Under the pieces are notes generated by a model. That model did no database searches, was not told the origin of the DNA, and was given only the letters and a program-made list of their open reading frames with translations. This document shows, piece after piece, positions 1-7,689 of a stretch of 64,000 nt of DNA (positions within the stretch are counted from its first letter, which is position 1; every line of letters starts with the position of its first letter). The position numbers and the translations under genes are program-made. The stretch covers positions 6,347 to 70,346 of the forward strand of contig DATAUC010000054.1 in the NCBI GenBank assembly GCA_036268485.1, written 5' to 3'. The DNA comes from Bog-473 sp036268485 (GTDB lineage Bacteria > Actinomycetota > Acidimicrobiia > Acidimicrobiales > RAAP-2).

Positions 1-642
1 GGGGCGGGAGTAGTTCCCCGTCGGACTGAGGACCCCGTCCGGGTCGTACTTGCCGTAGGCAATCGTCTCCATGAGGGAATAGGCGATGGATCCGACCGGC
101 ATGGCGAAGAGGGCGATCTTGCCGGTGAGCGACCCCTTGGCCGGCATGGCGCCGGGCAGGATCACGGCCAATTCGCAGGTGACGCCAGCGGCCGAGGTGC
201 CTCCGGCATAGGGGAGGTACGACGCCGTCGGTATGGTGCCGGCGTGCGGTCCGTAGGGGACCTCGAGGGCCCAGTGCGAAGCCGACCAGCGCGGGAAAGG
301 CACGGGTTCGGTGTGCACGTCCTGCACGCCGGCCTCCCCGAGGCGGGTGATCAGCAGGTCGATGAATTGTTCGTGGATGGGGGAGCCGGTGGAGCGCATG
401 CCCATGGCATCGAGGTCGTGCTGCCACGACTCGAGTTGCCGCGCGGTGACGAAGTCGCCGGCGTCGACGGTCTTGGCGGCCGAGCGCGGGAGCTTGGTGG
501 TGGGCCACTTGGTGCTGCTGGCGCTGGCAGCCGTGGCGTCGGTCAGGGCCGTGCCACCGACGGCCAACGTGCCGGCGAGGGCGCCGGCGCCGATGAGAAG
601 TTGGCGGCGCGACACCGTCGGCGAGTCGGGCTTCTCGTTCAT
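1..642 (-). CDS. Tat-exported peptidase, probably M28 family (3' part missing)
   Basis: The gene runs off the left edge, so only the first 214 codons are visible. The ATG at 642 overlaps the TGA of the upstream hydrolase gene (ATGA), which fixes the start and implies translational coupling. A twin-arginine signal is visible: SRRQLL at about residues 11-16, followed by a Gly/Ala-rich hydrophobic stretch. After it come a segment with GMRSTGSPIHEQF and a stretch with TSAAGV, followed by KGSLTGKIALF, which resemble the N-terminal region and PA-type insert of secreted M28 aminopeptidases. The zinc ligands would lie in the missing part, so the family call is tentative. Paired with a secreted hydrolase, it suggests extracellular scavenging of polymers. 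Confidence 0.6.
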   Translation of the reverse strand, partial: MNEKPDSPTVSRRQLLIGAGALAGTLAVGGTALTDATAASASSTKWPTTKLPRSAAKTVDAGDFVTARQLESWQHDLDAMGMRSTGSPIHEQFIDLLITRLGEAGVQDVHTEPVPFPRWSASHWALEVPYGPHAGTIPTASYLPYAGGTSAAGVTCELAVILPGAMPAKGSLTGKIALFAMPVGSIAYSLMETIAYGKYDPDGVLSPTGNYSRP

Positions 643-1580
643 GGTCCTCCGATGGGTGCGGGCTTGGTCACGCTGCCGGGCCAGTTGGGGTTGACGGTGA
701 TTTCAGGCTGCGGACCGGTGAAGGCGGTGGCGGCCAAGGGGTTGCCGCGCAGTTGGTACTCCAGCCAGGCTGTGGCGTATCCCAGCTCACCGTCGGGATT
801 GCCCCCGTCATCGGAGTTCTGGACCGCCGAGTGGTCGGCCGCCTTGCCGTCGGAGTTGACGATGATGCCCATGACGGCCTGCCCGGGCAGTTGGTCGAAG
901 TAGTTGGCCGCTACCTCAGGGTTGGCGATGATGGCGTCGGCGAATCCATAGGTCGAGATCAAGAAGGTGGGCTGCTTGACCAGGGAAAGGTTTGTGGAGC
1001 AGTAGGCCGCGGCGGGGCAGTCGGGGTTGGGGAACGAATAGATGGATGCCGGCAGCGAGAAGGTCATCAGGGTCTTCACAGCCGGGTCGAATTCAGCCAG
1101 CCGCGCCGCCGCGGTGGCGCCCTGGGAGTGGCCGACGGCGGCGATCTCATCTGTATTCAGGTGGCCCGCATACGTGCTGCCGGCAGTCGTGTTCTGGGCC
1201 ACCAGGTAGTGCGACCCGGCCTCGACCTCGCGGCCGCTGCCGGTATTGGTGAGATCGCTGGCGATCACCGTGAAGCCGTAGGAGGCGAAGTGGGAAAGGA
1301 TCGTCGTGTAGAGGCCGGGGGTGGCGCCGGTTCCGTTGGCCCAGTCCACGATGGGGCTGGTGAAGCCCAGCGCGTTGTAGTCGGCCGGGCGGAAGATCGT
1401 GAAACCGCCGGCGCCGGGCAGTGTCGCCGTGGCAACCGCGGTGGCGTAGGGACCGGGGGCCGAAAAGGTGGTCTGCACCGGAAGGGGTGGCGTGGGCGCC
1501 AAGGAGACGGAAAGGTGGGCGGGGGTGGTGACCAGGCTCGTCACCGACAGCAGAGCCAACGCGAGCGGTGACGGCAGCAT
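639..1580 (-). CDS. secreted alpha/beta hydrolase (cutinase/PET-hydrolase-like fold)
   Basis: A 313-aa esterase-type protein with an N-terminal secretion signal (MLPSPLALALLSVTSLV...). The nucleophile elbow GHSQG places the catalytic serine at about residue 152. Candidate triad partners are D215 (GFAD) and H250 (ADHSAV). Cysteines at about 188 and 194 may form a disulfide, fitting an extracytoplasmic enzyme. The region around D215 and the DHSAV histidine resemble the dienelactone hydrolase / polyester hydrolase group, but the substrate cannot be read from sequence. It is the first gene of a two-gene unit with the Tat-exported peptidase (4-nt overlap) and is divergent from the dioxygenase gene, each with its own promoter-like sequence in the 79-bp gap. 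Confidence 0.75.
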   Translation of the reverse strand: MLPSPLALALLSVTSLVTTPAHLSVSLAPTPPLPVQTTFSAPGPYATAVATATLPGAGGFTIFRPADYNALGFTSPIVDWANGTGATPGLYTTILSHFASYGFTVIASDLTNTGSGREVEAGSHYLVAQNTTAGSTYAGHLNTDEIAAVGHSQGATAAARLAEFDPAVKTLMTFSLPASIYSFPNPDCPAAAYCSTNLSLVKQPTFLISTYGFADAIIANPEVAANYFDQLPGQAVMGIIVNSDGKAADHSAVQNSDDGGNPDGELGYATAWLEYQLRGNPLAATAFTGPQPEITVNPNWPGSVTKPAPIGGP

Positions 1581-1588
1581 CGGCCCTC

Positions 1589-1617
1589 ATAGTAGACATA
1601 GTGTCGAGAAAAATCAA
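1589..1617 (-). promoter_or_regulatory. promoter of the hydrolase-peptidase unit
   Basis: On the minus strand TTGATT (-35, 1617-1612) and TACTAT (-10, 1594-1589) are separated by 17 bp. The -10 ends 8 nt before the ATG, so the leader would be very short or absent. It lies back to back with the dioxygenase promoter. Confidence 0.45.
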
Positions 1618-1624
1618 TGAAGTG

Positions 1625-1653
1625 TTGAGAATGAGAAAGAGGCTCGGTAGGGT
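1625..1653 (+). promoter_or_regulatory. promoter of the PhyH-type dioxygenase gene, probably leaderless
   Basis: TTGAGA (1625-1630) and TAGGGT (1648-1653) are separated by exactly 17 bp. The -10 box ends 6 nt before the ATG at 1660, so the expected transcription start coincides with the start codon. Confidence 0.5.
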
Positions 1654-1659
1654 AGGACG

Positions 1660-2493
1660 ATGGCCACTCTGACGCACCCTTTGAGCGAGGATTTTTCTTG
1701 GACCAGCGTGTCACGGTCGCTGGGTTGCCTGACGCCGGAGCAGGCGGCGTCCTACGACGAGTTCGGCTACTTCGTCATGGAGGATGTCTTCGATGCGGCC
1801 ACCATGTCGGAGGTCTTGGCGGAGATCGACCCCATCGAGCGAGAGTTCGAGGACCTGCTCCGTAAGGACGGCGGCACGGCCTTTATTGCCCGGGCCGACG
1901 AGATCACCTTCAGCACCCACCTGGTGGCGCGCTCAGAGCGATTACGCCACTTCGTGTCGTCGTCGCCTCTCACCGATGTGTGCGCCGACCTGATCGGGCC
2001 AGACGTCCGGCTCTACTGGGACCAGGCCGTCTACAAGAAGCCGGGGGCCGCGGTGTCGTTTCCGTGGCATCAAGACAATGGCTACGCCTTCGTGCTCCCG
2101 CAGCAGTACCTGACGTGCTGGATCGCCCTGACCGATGCCACCGAGGAGAACGGGTGTCCGCAGGTGCTGCCCGGCGTGCATCACCAAGGGACGCTGCGCC
2201 ACCGCCTGTCAGAGACCGGGCTGATCTGCTTCGACGAGTCGTCTCCGGAAGTGCAAGCGGCCGTGACGGCGCCCGTGCGGGCCGGGGGCATGGTGGTGTT
2301 CTCGTCGCTGACCCCGCACTGCACCGGTCCCAACCTCACTCAGGACGTGCGCAAGGCCTACATCGTGCAGTACGCCCCCGAGGGCGCCTACGTCTTGGCC
2401 GGCCAGACCCGGGCTGAGTTGGTCGAAGTTCCGGCCACGGCACCGGAGCGACAGTTCCCCGTACTCGTCGGTGGACGAGCGGTAGTGGACTAA
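1660..2493 (+). CDS. phytanoyl-CoA dioxygenase (PhyH) family Fe(II)/2-oxoglutarate oxygenase
   Basis: A 277-aa protein of the usual PhyH length. The facial-triad motif is visible: HQD in WHQDNGYAF (H137, D139) and a distal histidine in LTPHCTGPN (H220), followed by an arginine-containing strand (VRKAYIVQY) where 2-oxoglutarate is normally held. The family couples 2-oxoglutarate decarboxylation to hydroxylation or related oxidation of small hydrophobic molecules; the substrate here is unknown. The sequence WIALTDATEENGC is typical of bacterial PhyH proteins. It is a single-gene unit followed 28 bp later by a small zincin gene. Confidence 0.88.
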   Translation: MATLTHPLSEDFSWTSVSRSLGCLTPEQAASYDEFGYFVMEDVFDAATMSEVLAEIDPIEREFEDLLRKDGGTAFIARADEITFSTHLVARSERLRHFVSSSPLTDVCADLIGPDVRLYWDQAVYKKPGAAVSFPWHQDNGYAFVLPQQYLTCWIALTDATEENGCPQVLPGVHHQGTLRHRLSETGLICFDESSPEVQAAVTAPVRAGGMVVFSSLTPHCTGPNLTQDVRKAYIVQYAPEGAYVLAGQTRAELVEVPATAPERQFPVLVGGRAVVD

Positions 2494-2521
2494 GCGATCA
2501 GACCGACCTCTGCATCACCTC

Positions 2522-2890
2522 ATGTCAATCCCTGCCAAGGTGGATGGCATGGAGCCAGTCGAAATTGGTGCGTTCGAATCATTGGTGGCGGCAGCTCTGG
2601 CGACGATCCCGGAAACACTGCGCTCTGGAATGGAGAACGTGGCCATCATCATTGATGACGAGAGCCCGCCCGGCCGGCTCTTTGGACTGTACGAAGGGAT
2701 TCCGCTGACCAAGAGGGGAACCTATGCCGGGGTCAGTCCCGACCGAATCACTCTCATTCTGGCCACCATCTGTCGGTCCGTCGAGACAATGGAGGACTTA
2801 GCGACCAGGGTTCGAGTGACGTTGCTGCATGAGGTCGGACATCACTTCGGGATCGGTGAGGCCCGCCTGCATGAACTCGGCTGGTCATGA
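2522..2890 (+). CDS. small zincin-like metallopeptidase
   Basis: A 122-aa protein with the zinc-binding helix HEVGH at residues 103-107, followed by HFGIGE, which supplies a glycine turn and acidic residue as in the short actinobacterial metallopeptidases of the PF06262 type. These are cytoplasmic single-domain proteins of about 110-140 aa with unknown substrates. An in-frame ATG at 2549 (MEPVEIGAFESLV) is an alternative start; many homologues begin close to the conserved F..LV segment. There is no signal peptide. It lies tail-to-tail with the ATP-grasp gene. Confidence 0.75.
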   Translation: MSIPAKVDGMEPVEIGAFESLVAAALATIPETLRSGMENVAIIIDDESPPGRLFGLYEGIPLTKRGTYAGVSPDRITLILATICRSVETMEDLATRVRVTLLHEVGHHFGIGEARLHELGWS

Positions 2891-2920
2891 GATCACGCGG
2901 AGCACTGCACGGCTGACTAT

Positions 2921-3802
2921 TCAGCCTCTACGAATCTGCTCCGAGAGCACCTTGGCGAAGCGGGCCGCGGCGTCCGGAGCGGTCTCCATGAACAGGGCGG
3001 GGTCCAGCAGTTCGAGTTCCAAGACGGCGGGTGAACTGTCGGCCCTGGGAATCAGATCGACCCGGGCGTAGGTGGTGGGACCAAAGAGGTCTTCGGCCAC
3101 GCGGAGGGCGGCCCATGCCACACCGAGGTAGGCGTCCGTCGGTTCGGCCACGCCGATCCGCTCGTTGCGGAAGAGCTCGGACTGCACGCCCGCTCCCGAC
3201 TGCAGCAAGGCGCCCTTGCTGATGGCATGGCTGTATTGCGAGCCCAAAAAGATGAGACCCATCTCGCTGAGTTCGTCGACCTTGGACTGGTAGGGCTGGA
3301 TCATGGCCGTGCGGCCGACAGCGGCCAGCGCGGCCAGATGGGCCCGCGCCGCGTCGTGCTCATTGTCCCCGTAACGGGCGGTCTGGTAGCCGCCGCCCGA
3401 GATGGTCGGCTTGACGACGAATTCCCCCTCTGGGAGAGGCGCTTGGGGGTCGGTGGGGTCGACCCAGGTGGTGGGCACGATGGGGACACCGGCGTCGGCC
3501 AGCACGGAGAGATAGCGCTTGTCTATGTTCCAGCGCAGGGTGGCGGGGGAGTTGGCCAGGGTGACATCGGCCGCCACGCGGTCGGCCCAGGCTAAGAATT
3601 CGTCGGGACGTTGGATGTTGTCCCAGGCGCCTTCGGCGAGCACCAGGTCGTAGGTGTGCCAGGGCGAGGACGGATCGCTCCACACTTCGGTGCGGGCGAA
3701 GACGCCTTCTGCCTTGAGGGCGTTGCGCAGGAGCGGCCAATCGTCCCGCAGATCGGGATAGGCGGCCGAAGCGGCGATGGCCAGCCTCTTTGGGCGGGCC
3801 AC
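2921..3802 (-). CDS. ATP-grasp domain ligase, last gene of the peptide ABC operon
   Basis: A 293-aa protein. The segment NSPATLRWNIDKRYL, followed by GVPIVPTTW and EFVVKPTISGGG, is the pre-ATP and ATP-binding part of ATP-grasp enzymes of the RimK / prokaryotic glutathione-synthetase type, and YARVDLI plus LELELLDPALF supply the metal-binding strands. The family joins a carboxylate to an amine or thiol through an acyl-phosphate. The GTG start shares one base with the TAG stop of the ATPase gene (TAGTG), so it belongs to the transporter operon. That suggests it acts on an imported peptide or amino-acid-like compound, which is inference. Confidence 0.75.
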   Translation of the reverse strand: MARPKRLAIAASAAYPDLRDDWPLLRNALKAEGVFARTEVWSDPSSPWHTYDLVLAEGAWDNIQRPDEFLAWADRVAADVTLANSPATLRWNIDKRYLSVLADAGVPIVPTTWVDPTDPQAPLPEGEFVVKPTISGGGYQTARYGDNEHDAARAHLAALAAVGRTAMIQPYQSKVDELSEMGLIFLGSQYSHAISKGALLQSGAGVQSELFRNERIGVAEPTDAYLGVAWAALRVAEDLFGPTTYARVDLIPRADSSPAVLELELLDPALFMETAPDAAARFAKVLSEQIRRG

Positions 3803-4752
3803 TAGCTACCGATGGGGAAGTGACAGGCCACCTGGTGGCCCGGTGCGATCTCTCGCAGTTGCGGAACATCGCGGGCGCAACGTTCCTCGGCCCGGGGGCA
3901 GCGGGTCCGGAAGCGGCAGCCCGACGGCGGGTTGATCGGGCTGGGGGGCTCGCCGGCCAGGATCACCGGCGTGCGGGTGGCTTCGGGGTCGGGCTCGACG
4001 GCGGAGGACAAGAGGGCCGCCGTGTAGTGGTGGGCCGGCGCCTCGTAGAGCGTGTCGGCGGGGGCGATCTCGCACAGGCGGCCCAGATACATGACGGCCA
4101 CCCGGTCACTCACGTTCTTGACCACGGCCAGGTCGTGGGCGATGAAGAGCACGGTCAGATCGTGGGCCGCCTTGAGGTCCTCGAGCAGGTTGAGGATCTG
4201 GGCCTGGACCGAGACGTCAAGGGCGGACACCACCTCGTCGCAGACCAGCAGTTTGGGTTGGAGGACCAGGGCGCGGGCAATGCTGATGCGTTGGCACTGG
4301 CCACCGGAGAACTCGCGGGGTCGTCGACCGCCCGCCACCTTGGGATCGATGCCGACGGACTCGAGCATGGTGTCGACGGTGGCCCGGCGCTCGGCCGGGG
4401 TGCCGATCTTCCAGATATTGAGGGGTTCGGCCACGATGTCGCTGATGCAGCGGCGCGGGTTGAGCGACGACACCGGATCCTGGAAGATCATCTGGACCTT
4501 GGTGCGCACGTTGCGCAGCTCGGACCGGCCCAGCGCGGTGAGCTCGGTGTTGTCGAAGGTGATGGTGCCCGAGGTGGCTTTCTCCATCTGGATGATGGCT
4601 CGTCCCGTCGTCGACTTCCCGCAGCCGGACTCGCCGACCAGGCCCAGCGTCTCACCAGCACTGAGGTCGAAACTGACACCGGCCACCGCTTGCACAGTCG
4701 AATGGCCCTTGGTGAAGGAGACGTGCAGATCGTCGACGCTGAGCAGGCTCAT
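3802..4752 (-). CDS. peptide/nickel-type ABC transporter ATP-binding protein (DppF/OppF-like)
   Basis: A 316-aa nucleotide-binding subunit. Walker A is GESGCGKST, signature SGGQCQR, Walker B LLVCDE, and the switch histidine is in FIAHD. The C-terminal oligopeptide-transporter extension with spaced cysteines (CRFRTRCPRAEERC) is present, as in DppD/DppF proteins. The open frame extends upstream, but the ATG at 4752 (MSLLSVDDLHV) overlaps the stop of the preceding ATPase gene (ATGA) and matches the family N-terminus. With its partner ATPase it would drive import through the two permeases encoded just upstream. Confidence 0.9.
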   Translation of the reverse strand: MSLLSVDDLHVSFTKGHSTVQAVAGVSFDLSAGETLGLVGESGCGKSTTGRAIIQMEKATSGTITFDNTELTALGRSELRNVRTKVQMIFQDPVSSLNPRRCISDIVAEPLNIWKIGTPAERRATVDTMLESVGIDPKVAGGRRPREFSGGQCQRISIARALVLQPKLLVCDEVVSALDVSVQAQILNLLEDLKAAHDLTVLFIAHDLAVVKNVSDRVAVMYLGRLCEIAPADTLYEAPAHHYTAALLSSAVEPDPEATRTPVILAGEPPSPINPPSGCRFRTRCPRAEERCARDVPQLREIAPGHQVACHFPIGS

Positions 4753-5765
4753 GAGGGGACCGTGACCTTGGTCGAGGCCGGTGTGTTCAGCGGGAACCAG
4801 CAGGCGTAGCTGTGGCCCGGGTCGTCGCTCAACACGAGCGGCGGCTTCTCGTTGCGGCACTTGTCTTGGGCGTAGGGGCAGCGTGGCGCGAACGGGCAGC
4901 CGGCCGGCGGTGCGATGAGGTCGGGCGGCCGGCCTTCAATGGCGTGCAGCCGGGTGTGGCTCGGGTTGGCGATGCGCGGCATGGAACGCAGCAGGGCCTC
5001 GGTGTAGGGCATCTTCATCCGGGAGAACAGGACGTTGGTCGGGGCCCGCTCGACCACGTTGCCGGCGTACATGACGATGATCTCGTCGGTGCGGGTGGCC
5101 ACCACGCCCAGGTCGTGGGTGACCAGGATCATGGCCATCTGGCGCCGGAAGCGCAGCGTGGTCAGCAGGTCGAGGATCTGCGCTTGCACGGTGACATCGA
5201 GGCCGGTCGTCGGTTCATCGGCCATGAGGAGGCGTGGGGCGCAGGCCAGTGCGATGGCGATGATCACACGCTGGCGCATGCCGCCCGAAAGCTGGCCCGG
5301 GTAGGCGTTGAACCGTTCCTGGGGTGAAGGGATGCCGACCTGGGTCAGCAGGGAGATGGCCGTCTCCTTGGCCTCATGGCGCCCCAGCTTGAGATGCAGC
5401 TTGAGCGGCTCGGTGATCTGTTGGCCGATGCGCAGCACCGGGTTGAGCGACGTCATCGGGTCCTGGAAGACCATGGCGATCTGGGTGCCCCAGAGCTTGC
5501 GCAGCTCGTCGTCGGGCGCGTTGAGGATCTCCTGGCCGCGGTAGCGCACCGACCCGGTCTGGGTGGCGGAATGCCGCGGCAGCAGGCCCATGATGGCGCG
5601 CGACAGCACGGTCTTGCCCGAGCCTGACTCGCCCACGATGCCCAGCGTCTTGCCCTGTTCGAGGGCCAGCGAGACACCTTGCACGGCGTGCAGGGTGCCC
5701 CGCGGCGTGGCGAACGAGACCTGGAGGTTGTCCACTTCCAGCAGGATCGGGTCGTCGGGGCTCAC
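4749..5765 (-). CDS. peptide/nickel-type ABC transporter ATP-binding protein (DppD/OppD-like)
   Basis: A 338-aa subunit. Walker A is GESGSGKT, signature LSGGMRQR, Walker B LLMADEPT, and H-loop VTHD. The C-terminal oligopeptide extension has the cysteine set CPFAPRCPYAQDKC and a distal C. A longer open frame exists, but the GTG at 5765 (SPDDPILLEVDNLQV) overlaps the permease stop by 4 nt (GTGA) and gives the normal family length. It pairs with the downstream DppF-like ATPase as a heterodimeric motor. Confidence 0.9.
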   Translation of the reverse strand: MSPDDPILLEVDNLQVSFATPRGTLHAVQGVSLALEQGKTLGIVGESGSGKTVLSRAIMGLLPRHSATQTGSVRYRGQEILNAPDDELRKLWGTQIAMVFQDPMTSLNPVLRIGQQITEPLKLHLKLGRHEAKETAISLLTQVGIPSPQERFNAYPGQLSGGMRQRVIIAIALACAPRLLMADEPTTGLDVTVQAQILDLLTTLRFRRQMAMILVTHDLGVVATRTDEIIVMYAGNVVERAPTNVLFSRMKMPYTEALLRSMPRIANPSHTRLHAIEGRPPDLIAPPAGCPFAPRCPYAQDKCRNEKPPLVLSDDPGHSYACWFPLNTPASTKVTVPS

Positions 5766-6670
5766 AGCTTCACCTCGGTCACATCGAAGTGGGAGCGCAA
5801 CTTGTCGGCCACCACGTTGAGGGCGAAGAGGAGGGAGAACATGGCTCCCGCCGGGAAGATGACCAGCCACGGGTTGTTCTGCCCCTTGCCGCCGGCCAGC
5901 AGGGAGGCGCTTTCGTTGAGCATGTTGCCCCAGCTCGGGATGGGCGGCTGGACGGACAGCCCCAGGAAGGCCAGGGTGCCTTCGGTCACGATGATGGTGG
6001 CCACGGCGATGAGCCCGAACGAGATGATGGTGGGCAGGATGTTGGGCAGGATCTCGCGGGCCAGGATCCGGGTGTCGCTGGCGCCGAGCGCCTTGGCGGC
6101 CAGCACGAAGTCGCGGGTGGAGTACGACAGCGTGGCCGCCCGCACGACACGGAAGATGAGGGGGCCCGAGAAGACGCCGATGATGATGGTGATCTTCCAG
6201 AGGTCGTGACCCCAGAAGGCCACGATGGAGAGCACGCCCACGATGGCCGGGAAGGCCAGCAGCACGTAGGAGGTGGTGTTCAAGAAGGTGTCGACCCGGC
6301 CCCGGCGGTAGCCCGAGATCATGGCCGGGACGCCGCCCAGGATGAGGCCGAGCAGGGCACCGCCGAACCCGACCACGAGCGAGACCCGGGAGCCGAAGAT
6401 CAAGCGGCTGAAGATGTCGCGGTTCAGGTCGTCGGTGCCGAGCAGGTGGCCCCAGCCCGGCCCGGCGTTCTGGGGGGCCGAGTAGTTCTGGAAACTGGGG
6501 TTGGGCAACGGCAACAGGTTGGCGATGATGGCGATGAGGATGATCAGGCCGATCCATCCGACGCAGATCCAAAAGAGCGGGCCGAGCCGCTTCTTCTCGG
6601 GCGGCTCCTCTATATGGGGGGCCAGGAGGACCGATTCGGGCCCGAATGAGGAGCGAAGCGTTTCAGTCAC
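5762..6670 (-). CDS. peptide-type ABC transporter permease (DppC/OppC-like)
   Basis: A 302-aa inner-membrane permease with about six hydrophobic segments and the EAA coupling motif around AAKALGASDTRILAREILPN. The N-terminal GTDDLNRDIFSRLIFG and the segment GTLAFLGLSVQPP are typical of the OppC branch. I place the start at the GTG at 6670 (VTETLRSSFG), which overlaps the upstream permease gene by 8 nt. An ATG at 6709 would give 13 more residues of Ser/Pro-rich sequence and a larger overlap. It is the second gene of the importer operon. Confidence 0.88.
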   Translation of the reverse strand: MTETLRSSFGPESVLLAPHIEEPPEKKRLGPLFWICVGWIGLIILIAIIANLLPLPNPSFQNYSAPQNAGPGWGHLLGTDDLNRDIFSRLIFGSRVSLVVGFGGALLGLILGGVPAMISGYRRGRVDTFLNTTSYVLLAFPAIVGVLSIVAFWGHDLWKITIIIGVFSGPLIFRVVRAATLSYSTRDFVLAAKALGASDTRILAREILPNILPTIISFGLIAVATIIVTEGTLAFLGLSVQPPIPSWGNMLNESASLLAGGKGQNNPWLVIFPAGAMFSLLFALNVVADKLRSHFDVTEVKL

Positions 6671-7610
6671 GGGCGATCCTGGGGTCGACGATGGTGAAGA
6701 TGAAGTCAACCAGGAAATTGAGCAGCACGATGGCCACCGCCACGAAGAGCGTGATGCCCTGGACCACGGTGTAGTCGTCCTGGTTGGTGCTCGAGATGAG
6801 CTGGAAGCCGAGGCCCGGGAGTTGCAGGAGCAGCTCGACCACGAAAGTGCCGGCCAGCAGGCCGCCGATGGTCACGCCGACCGAGGCCAGGAAGGACACC
6901 GACGACGGCCGCAGCGCGTGCCGCCACATGATGCGGCGGTCGGACAGGCCCTTGGAGCGGGCCATGGTGATGAAGTCCTCCTGCAAGGTGGCGATGAGGT
7001 CGTTACGGAGCAAGCGGAAGTACAAGACGATCGATCCCATGGCCAGCACGATGGAGGGCAGGAGCATGGTGTGCAGGTTCGACCAGAAGTTCTGCGAGAT
7101 CGGTACGTAGGAGGCCGGGCCCGGGAAGACATGCCACTGCACGGCGAAGAGGAGCACGAAGACGGGGGCGATGACGAAGGGTGGCAGGGCCAGCATGCCG
7201 AAGGTGGTGCTGTTGGCCACCTGGTCGAACAGTTTGTTGGGTCGGCGTGAGGCCGTCATGGCCATGGGGAAGGCCACCAGGAAGGCGATGAGCTGGGAGA
7301 TCACGATGAGCTCGACGTCCACCGGGAACGACTGCTTGATGATGCTGACCGTCGTCTGATGCGTGGTGAAGGACTGGCCCAGATTGCCCTGGAAGACGTG
7401 GCCGATCCAGATGAAGTACTGGTCGATGAGCGGCTTATCGAGGCCCAACTGGTGGTTGAGGATGGCGGCGTTCTGCGCCGTGTCGTTGGGACCGAGGATG
7501 GTGACGGCCGGATTTCCGGGGAGCAGGTGAACCAGGAAGAAGGAGGCCACCGAGACAAAGAAGATGATGATGATGAGCAGTACAACTCGTTTAGCGATGT
7601 ACTTGACCAT
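6663..7610 (-). CDS. peptide-type ABC transporter permease (DppB/OppB-like)
   Basis: A 315-aa permease starting MVKYIAKRVVLLIIIIFFV, the characteristic OppB/DppB N-terminus with its first membrane helix directly after a basic stretch. LLPGNPA, the LGLDKPL..QY motif and the EAA loop (MARSKGLSDRRIMWRHALRP) are visible. The frame is open further upstream, but the ATG at 7610 has a purine-rich Shine-Dalgarno region (AAAGGGGGAAGG) just before it and matches the family start. It is the first gene of the operon; no substrate-binding protein is encoded here. A family-5 binding lipoprotein occurs alone at 50 kb. Confidence 0.9.
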   Translation of the reverse strand: MVKYIAKRVVLLIIIIFFVSVASFFLVHLLPGNPAVTILGPNDTAQNAAILNHQLGLDKPLIDQYFIWIGHVFQGNLGQSFTTHQTTVSIIKQSFPVDVELIVISQLIAFLVAFPMAMTASRRPNKLFDQVANSTTFGMLALPPFVIAPVFVLLFAVQWHVFPGPASYVPISQNFWSNLHTMLLPSIVLAMGSIVLYFRLLRNDLIATLQEDFITMARSKGLSDRRIMWRHALRPSSVSFLASVGVTIGGLLAGTFVVELLLQLPGLGFQLISSTNQDDYTVVQGITLFVAVAIVLLNFLVDFIFTIVDPRIARD

Positions 7611-7657
7611 CCCTGCCTTCCCCCTTTCCTTGGCTGGCGCCCCCCCGGCGGCGGATG

Positions 7658-7686
7658 AGCCTAGACCCAGTGTCCTACCATGTCGC
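7658..7686 (-). promoter_or_regulatory. candidate promoter of the peptide ABC operon
   Basis: On the minus strand GCGACA (7686-7681) and TAGGCT (7663-7658) are spaced by 17 bp. A start near 7651 would give a leader of about 40 nt containing the Shine-Dalgarno sequence. It overlaps the start region of the divergent glycosyltransferase gene. Confidence 0.35.
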
Positions 7687-7689
7687 CGC

